The notes beneath the pieces are model-generated. The model saw only the letters and a list, made by a program, of their open reading frames with translations. It had not been told where the DNA came from and did no database searches. The translations under genes were made by a program, and so were the position numbers. From CAYLLN01 sp964384375 (lineage in GTDB: Bacteria; Planctomycetota; Planctomycetia; Pirellulales; Pirellulaceae), in the NCBI GenBank assembly GCA_964384375.1, contig CAYLLN010000030.1:1-64000 (forward strand): 64,000 nucleotides of DNA. Direction: 5' to 3'. Shown here in pieces: positions 61,112 through 64,000 of this stretch (positions are counted from its first letter, which is position 1; the number at the start of each line of letters is the position of its first letter).

Positions 61112-61972
61112 TCAGAGCGAGTCGGGATAGACGACGATCTCGACCCGGCGATTCTTCGCTTTGCCGGCAGGTGTGCCATTGCTGGCGAGCGGATGGTTGT
61201 CCCCCATGGCGAGAACCGAGAGCTGCTTCGCCGGAAGCCGGCCACGCTGCACGAGTTGGTTGAACACCGTCTGAGCCTGCGTCGCGGTCAGCGAGTGAGC
61301 CGCGGTCGGATTGGCTGCATTCGCGTCGTCGGTATGTGCCTCGATGACGATCCGTTGTCGCGGATAGCTCCGGGTGATCGCCGCGCCGACTTCGTCGAGC
61401 ACCCGCATTCCGTCGGTTTGAAGCTGGGCCGAGCCAGGGACGAAGAGCTTGTCGGCCGGAACTTCGATCCGGATCACGTCGCCGTCCTGGCGGATTTCGA
61501 GGCCCGGAATGCTGATCGCCGCCAGCGATTGCTTGACGCTGTTATTGGCCGTGATCGCCGCACCGCCGCGGAACTTCGTCGAAGCCTGCATGGCGGAGAC
61601 TTGCTTTTGAGCTTCCTGCTGGGCGACCTGCGAATCGCGATATTTCTGGGCCACCTCGCCCAATTGCTTCTGCAAGAGCGTCATTTGCTCCTGCGAAGTC
61701 GTGCGGAGCTGCTCGGCCTGCGCGAGCTGCCGATGCAGGTCCGCGTTGTTCAGATCGAGCTGCGCAACACGGCGGTTCAGATCCTGCACTTGCGTGGCGA
61801 GCGACTGCGCTTGCTGCTGCATTGCGCCGGTCGGCGCCGCGCTCGTCGCCCCTGCAGCTGTCGCCGGTGGAGCGAACGCACCGTTTTTGCAGCCGCTCGT
61901 CGCCACGACCGCCAGCGCGCACCACGCCACCAGTGCGGCCAATCGGGCGCAAGGCAAGTCGTGGGAAAACAT
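61112..61972 (-). CDS. OmpA-family lipoprotein with coiled coil
   Basis: 286 residues from ATG at 61972 (GAGGAC site upstream). A signal peptide ends in a possible lipobox (VVATSGC). Residues about 45-130 are Gln/Leu-rich and predicted coiled coil (QSLATQVQDLNRRVAQLD). The C-terminal domain (SAQLQTDGMRVLDEVGAAI ... IEAHTDDA ... KNRRVEIVVYP) is an OmpA-like peptidoglycan-binding domain. It probably tethers the outer membrane to the peptidoglycan. Confidence 0.88.
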   Translation of the reverse strand: MFSHDLPCARLAALVAWCALAVVATSGCKNGAFAPPATAAGATSAAPTGAMQQQAQSLATQVQDLNRRVAQLDLNNADLHRQLAQAEQLRTTSQEQMTLLQKQLGEVAQKYRDSQVAQQEAQKQVSAMQASTKFRGGAAITANNSVKQSLAAISIPGLEIRQDGDVIRIEVPADKLFVPGSAQLQTDGMRVLDEVGAAITRSYPRQRIVIEAHTDDANAANPTAAHSLTATQAQTVFNQLVQRGRLPAKQLSVLAMGDNHPLASNGTPAGKAKNRRVEIVVYPDSL

Positions 61973-62168
61973 GGCAGTCCTCGCGGCAAGTTTGTGTCGG
62001 CGACGGGCCGACATGCGCGCGGATGGTAGCAAGCTGCCAAAGGGGGGACAACGGCAATCGCCGCACGGTATTTGCTCCATTCCACTTGCCGCTAGCATCG
62101 CGACGCCGCAAGTGTGCCGACTCGACGGTGTGCCAACGAATGCCGCCGATGCCTATACTGGCAATTCC

Positions 62169-63317
62169 ATGTCGTCCCCACCCATCCCAGCTTTTCAACT
62201 GCTAAGTACTGCCGATCGCGAGGCTGCGCTGCTCGCTCCGTTTGCCATGCACAGCGCCGACTCGCGCGGCCGGAAGCATGCGGAGCCGGAACACGCGTAT
62301 CGGGGGCCATTTCAACGAGACCGAGACCGGATTGTGCATTCCGGGGCGTTTCGCCGCCTCTCAGGCAAGATGCAGGTCTTCACCGGCGACATGGGGGACT
62401 ATCACCGGACGCGGCTCACGCACACGCACGAAGTGGCATCGATTGCCCGGACGATCGGCCGGGCCCTGCGGCTGCATGAGGACTTGATCGAAGCGCTCGC
62501 TCTCTTGCACGACATCGGCCATCCGCCGTTTGGCCATGCCGGCGAGGACGCGCTCGACGAATGCCTGCGCGAATACGGCGGTTTCTCACACAATCGGCAT
62601 GCGCTGACGATCGTCGAGGAGCTTGAGTCCCGCTATCCGGCGTTTCCGGGGCTGAATCTCACGCGGGAAGTGCTCGACGGGCAAACGACTCGCTTGGCCA
62701 AGGCGGCTGCGGCTCGCGCGGAGGAGGGGCCGCTGCTCGAAGTGCAGGTCGTCGAAGCGGCCGACAGCATGACCTACGACGCTCACGATGCCGACGACGC
62801 GGTGAAGCTGGGTCTGGTAACGTTGGACGAGTTGGCTCAGAACTTCCTGATCCGCGACGCGATCTCCCAAGTGAAAGCAAGCTACACCGATCTTCGCGAC
62901 GACCAACTCCGCAAAGCCGTCGTGCATCAGCTCATCGACCGGCAGGTAACCGACGTTTTAGCAACTGCGGGCCGCAAGCTGGCAAGCGAGCTGCCGGCAT
63001 CGGCTGTGTCCGCGCGACGACTGGGCCAGATAATTGGTCCCGGCAGCGAAATGGCCGAGCACAAGCGGGAACTGGAACGGTTTCTGTACAATCGGGTCTA
63101 TCGCCACGAACATCTGGTCGCAGTGCGAACGCAAGCACAAACGCGGCTGCGAGCCATGTTTGCCGGCTATGTGGCCCAGCCAGACTTACTGCCGCCGCGG
63201 TACCAAACACGCGCTACCGAGGTCGGCCTGCCGCGAGCCGTCGGCGAATATCTGGCCGGCATGACCGATCGGTATTGCGACCAGCAGTATCGCGAGCATT
63301 TTGATTCGCGCTTGTGA
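62169..63317 (+). CDS. dgt: dGTPase-like HD-domain phosphohydrolase
   Basis: 382 residues from ATG at 62169; the frame is open 156 codons upstream opposite the OmpA-like gene, without similarity. The HD-superfamily motifs are RLTHTHEVASIARTIG, then ALALLHDIGHPPFGHAGEDAL and a GGFSHNRHAL segment; the FRRLSGKMQVF stretch is typical of deoxyguanosinetriphosphate triphosphohydrolase-like proteins. It would hydrolyse dNTPs to nucleosides and triphosphate. The family name is more certain than the precise nucleotide specificity. Confidence 0.9.
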   Translation: MSSPPIPAFQLLSTADREAALLAPFAMHSADSRGRKHAEPEHAYRGPFQRDRDRIVHSGAFRRLSGKMQVFTGDMGDYHRTRLTHTHEVASIARTIGRALRLHEDLIEALALLHDIGHPPFGHAGEDALDECLREYGGFSHNRHALTIVEELESRYPAFPGLNLTREVLDGQTTRLAKAAAARAEEGPLLEVQVVEAADSMTYDAHDADDAVKLGLVTLDELAQNFLIRDAISQVKASYTDLRDDQLRKAVVHQLIDRQVTDVLATAGRKLASELPASAVSARRLGQIIGPGSEMAEHKRELERFLYNRVYRHEHLVAVRTQAQTRLRAMFAGYVAQPDLLPPRYQTRATEVGLPRAVGEYLAGMTDRYCDQQYREHFDSRL

Positions 63318-63380
63318 CCGAGAGACCGATCTGGCAGACTGAAGGGGCCTTCCCACCTTGCCATCCCGCCCTGGTTCGCC

Positions 63381-64000
63381 ATGAGTCGATCCTCCCTTGC
63401 GACGTGCCTTGGATTCGCGATCTTCGCTGTCAGTGTACCGGCCCAGGCCGTTGAACTGGCTGCAGCAGTCCGCCGCCCAGTGGGAGTCGCGTTGTCTGCC
63501 GACGGCTCACGGCTCTACGTCGCCAATCGGGACAGCGGCACGGTCTCGGTCGTCGATTTAATGGGACACAAGGTCGCCGGGGAACATGCGGTGGGGAAGC
63601 GGCTGTCGGCAATTGCGGCCCTTCCGGGGACAAACCAACTGCTTGGGACCGACGAAGCGGCTCACGAGCTATTGCTCTTGGATGCCGCCGGCGACGCAGT
63701 GACCGTGAAGAGCCGCCTGCCGGTCAGTCCCTATCCCGTTTCGATCTGCGTGGCATCCGACGGCAAGTCAGCCAGTATCGCCTCGCTTTGGTCGCGGCGA
63801 CTGACGTTTGTCGATCTAGGCGAGTCGCCCAAAGTCGCAGCGGTGATCGACCTCCCCTTCGCTCCGCGCTGTCAGCATCGGCTCCCCGGCCGCGATCGGC
63901 TGCTGGTAGCGGATTCCTTCGGCGGCAAGCTGGCGCTCGTCGAGCTTTCCACTCGTAAGTTGGCTGAAACGCGACAGTTCCCCGGCCACAACGTCCGCGG
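63381..64000 (+). CDS. YVTN-type beta-propeller protein, 3' end cut by window edge
   Basis: The frame begins at ATG 63381 and runs to the edge without a stop (about 206 residues). A signal peptide (LATCLGFAIFAVSVPAQA) precedes beta-propeller blades of YVTN type: RRPVGVALSADGSRLYVANRDSGTVSVVDL, then SPYPVSICVASDGKSASIA and HRLPGRDRLLVADSFGGKLALVEL. In planctomycetes such propellers are often fused to a cytochrome c peroxidase-like domain, which may lie beyond the edge. Confidence 0.75.
   Translation, partial: MSRSSLATCLGFAIFAVSVPAQAVELAAAVRRPVGVALSADGSRLYVANRDSGTVSVVDLMGHKVAGEHAVGKRLSAIAALPGTNQLLGTDEAAHELLLLDAAGDAVTVKSRLPVSPYPVSICVASDGKSASIASLWSRRLTFVDLGESPKVAAVIDLPFAPRCQHRLPGRDRLLVADSFGGKLALVELSTRKLAETRQFPGHNVR

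Noticed and set aside
61701..62168. Upstream extension of the dGTPase-like frame
   Set aside because: It lies opposite the OmpA-like gene and is not similar to HD phosphohydrolases.

Overview
The window reads as a chromosomal segment of a Planctomycetota bacterium, most likely from the Pirellulales. The evidence is family content and layout rather than any rRNA. It holds a DUF1559 prepilin-like protein, two giant surface proteins that carry the planctomycete N-terminal signal (LEQLEDRRVMA and LETRSLLAGD) plus dockerin repeats, a protein resembling the planctomycete family TIGR03009, a secreted ThuA-like protein, and tiny membrane proteins beginning LRTLLILL or FRFTIRDVLW. Base composition is GC-rich, and several genes lack a visible Shine-Dalgarno site.

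Layout. 0-9 kb: an edge-truncated sugar-phosphate isomerase, UppP, secreted proteins of unknown role, and a pair of paralogous secreted transglutaminase-like proteins, one of which has lost its catalytic residues. 8-17.6 kb: a class IV aminotransferase, an ActP-like symporter with its DUF485 partner, two tandem orphan nucleotidyltransferases, and a coupled set (NAD-dependent dehydrogenase, NatA-like ATPase, NatB-like permease fused to a CPBP protease). 17.8-25.8 kb: three overlapping genes encoding an Hsp70 relative, an RmlD-like dehydrogenase and an HrpA helicase. 25.9-48.4 kb: a lipoprotein, the DUF1559 protein, a 44-residue zinc-ribbon protein, then a 4845-residue metalloprotease-containing surface protein and a 1791-residue tandem-repeat surface protein. 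48.5-57 kb: a NagB-like/LmbE-like fusion, thiol peroxidase, a TIGR03009-like protein, a HIT protein, a ThuA-like protein, an L,D-transpeptidase-like protein and tRNA-Leu(UAA). 57.3-59 kb: an array of very small membrane proteins. 59-64 kb: an integrase remnant, a DUF1579-like protein, a small zinc-ribbon protein, an OmpA-like lipoprotein, a dGTPase-like HD hydrolase and an edge-truncated beta-propeller.

Two observations stand out. First, an 84-nt palindromic element lies in the same frame, with the same 28-codon length, inside two unrelated genes (Hsp70 relative and HrpA). A solitary half-copy is intergenic at 50.8 kb. The Hsp70 gene holds three further repeat-like insertions in frame. The window also has many other palindromic repeats in intergenic spaces. 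Second, the array at 57.3-59.0 kb alternates two families of 32-67-residue membrane proteins. The copies keep identical N-terminal peptides while their codons differ synonymously, which points to selection on the peptide.

All calls come from reading the sequence. No database search was run, and family names rest on recalled motifs.
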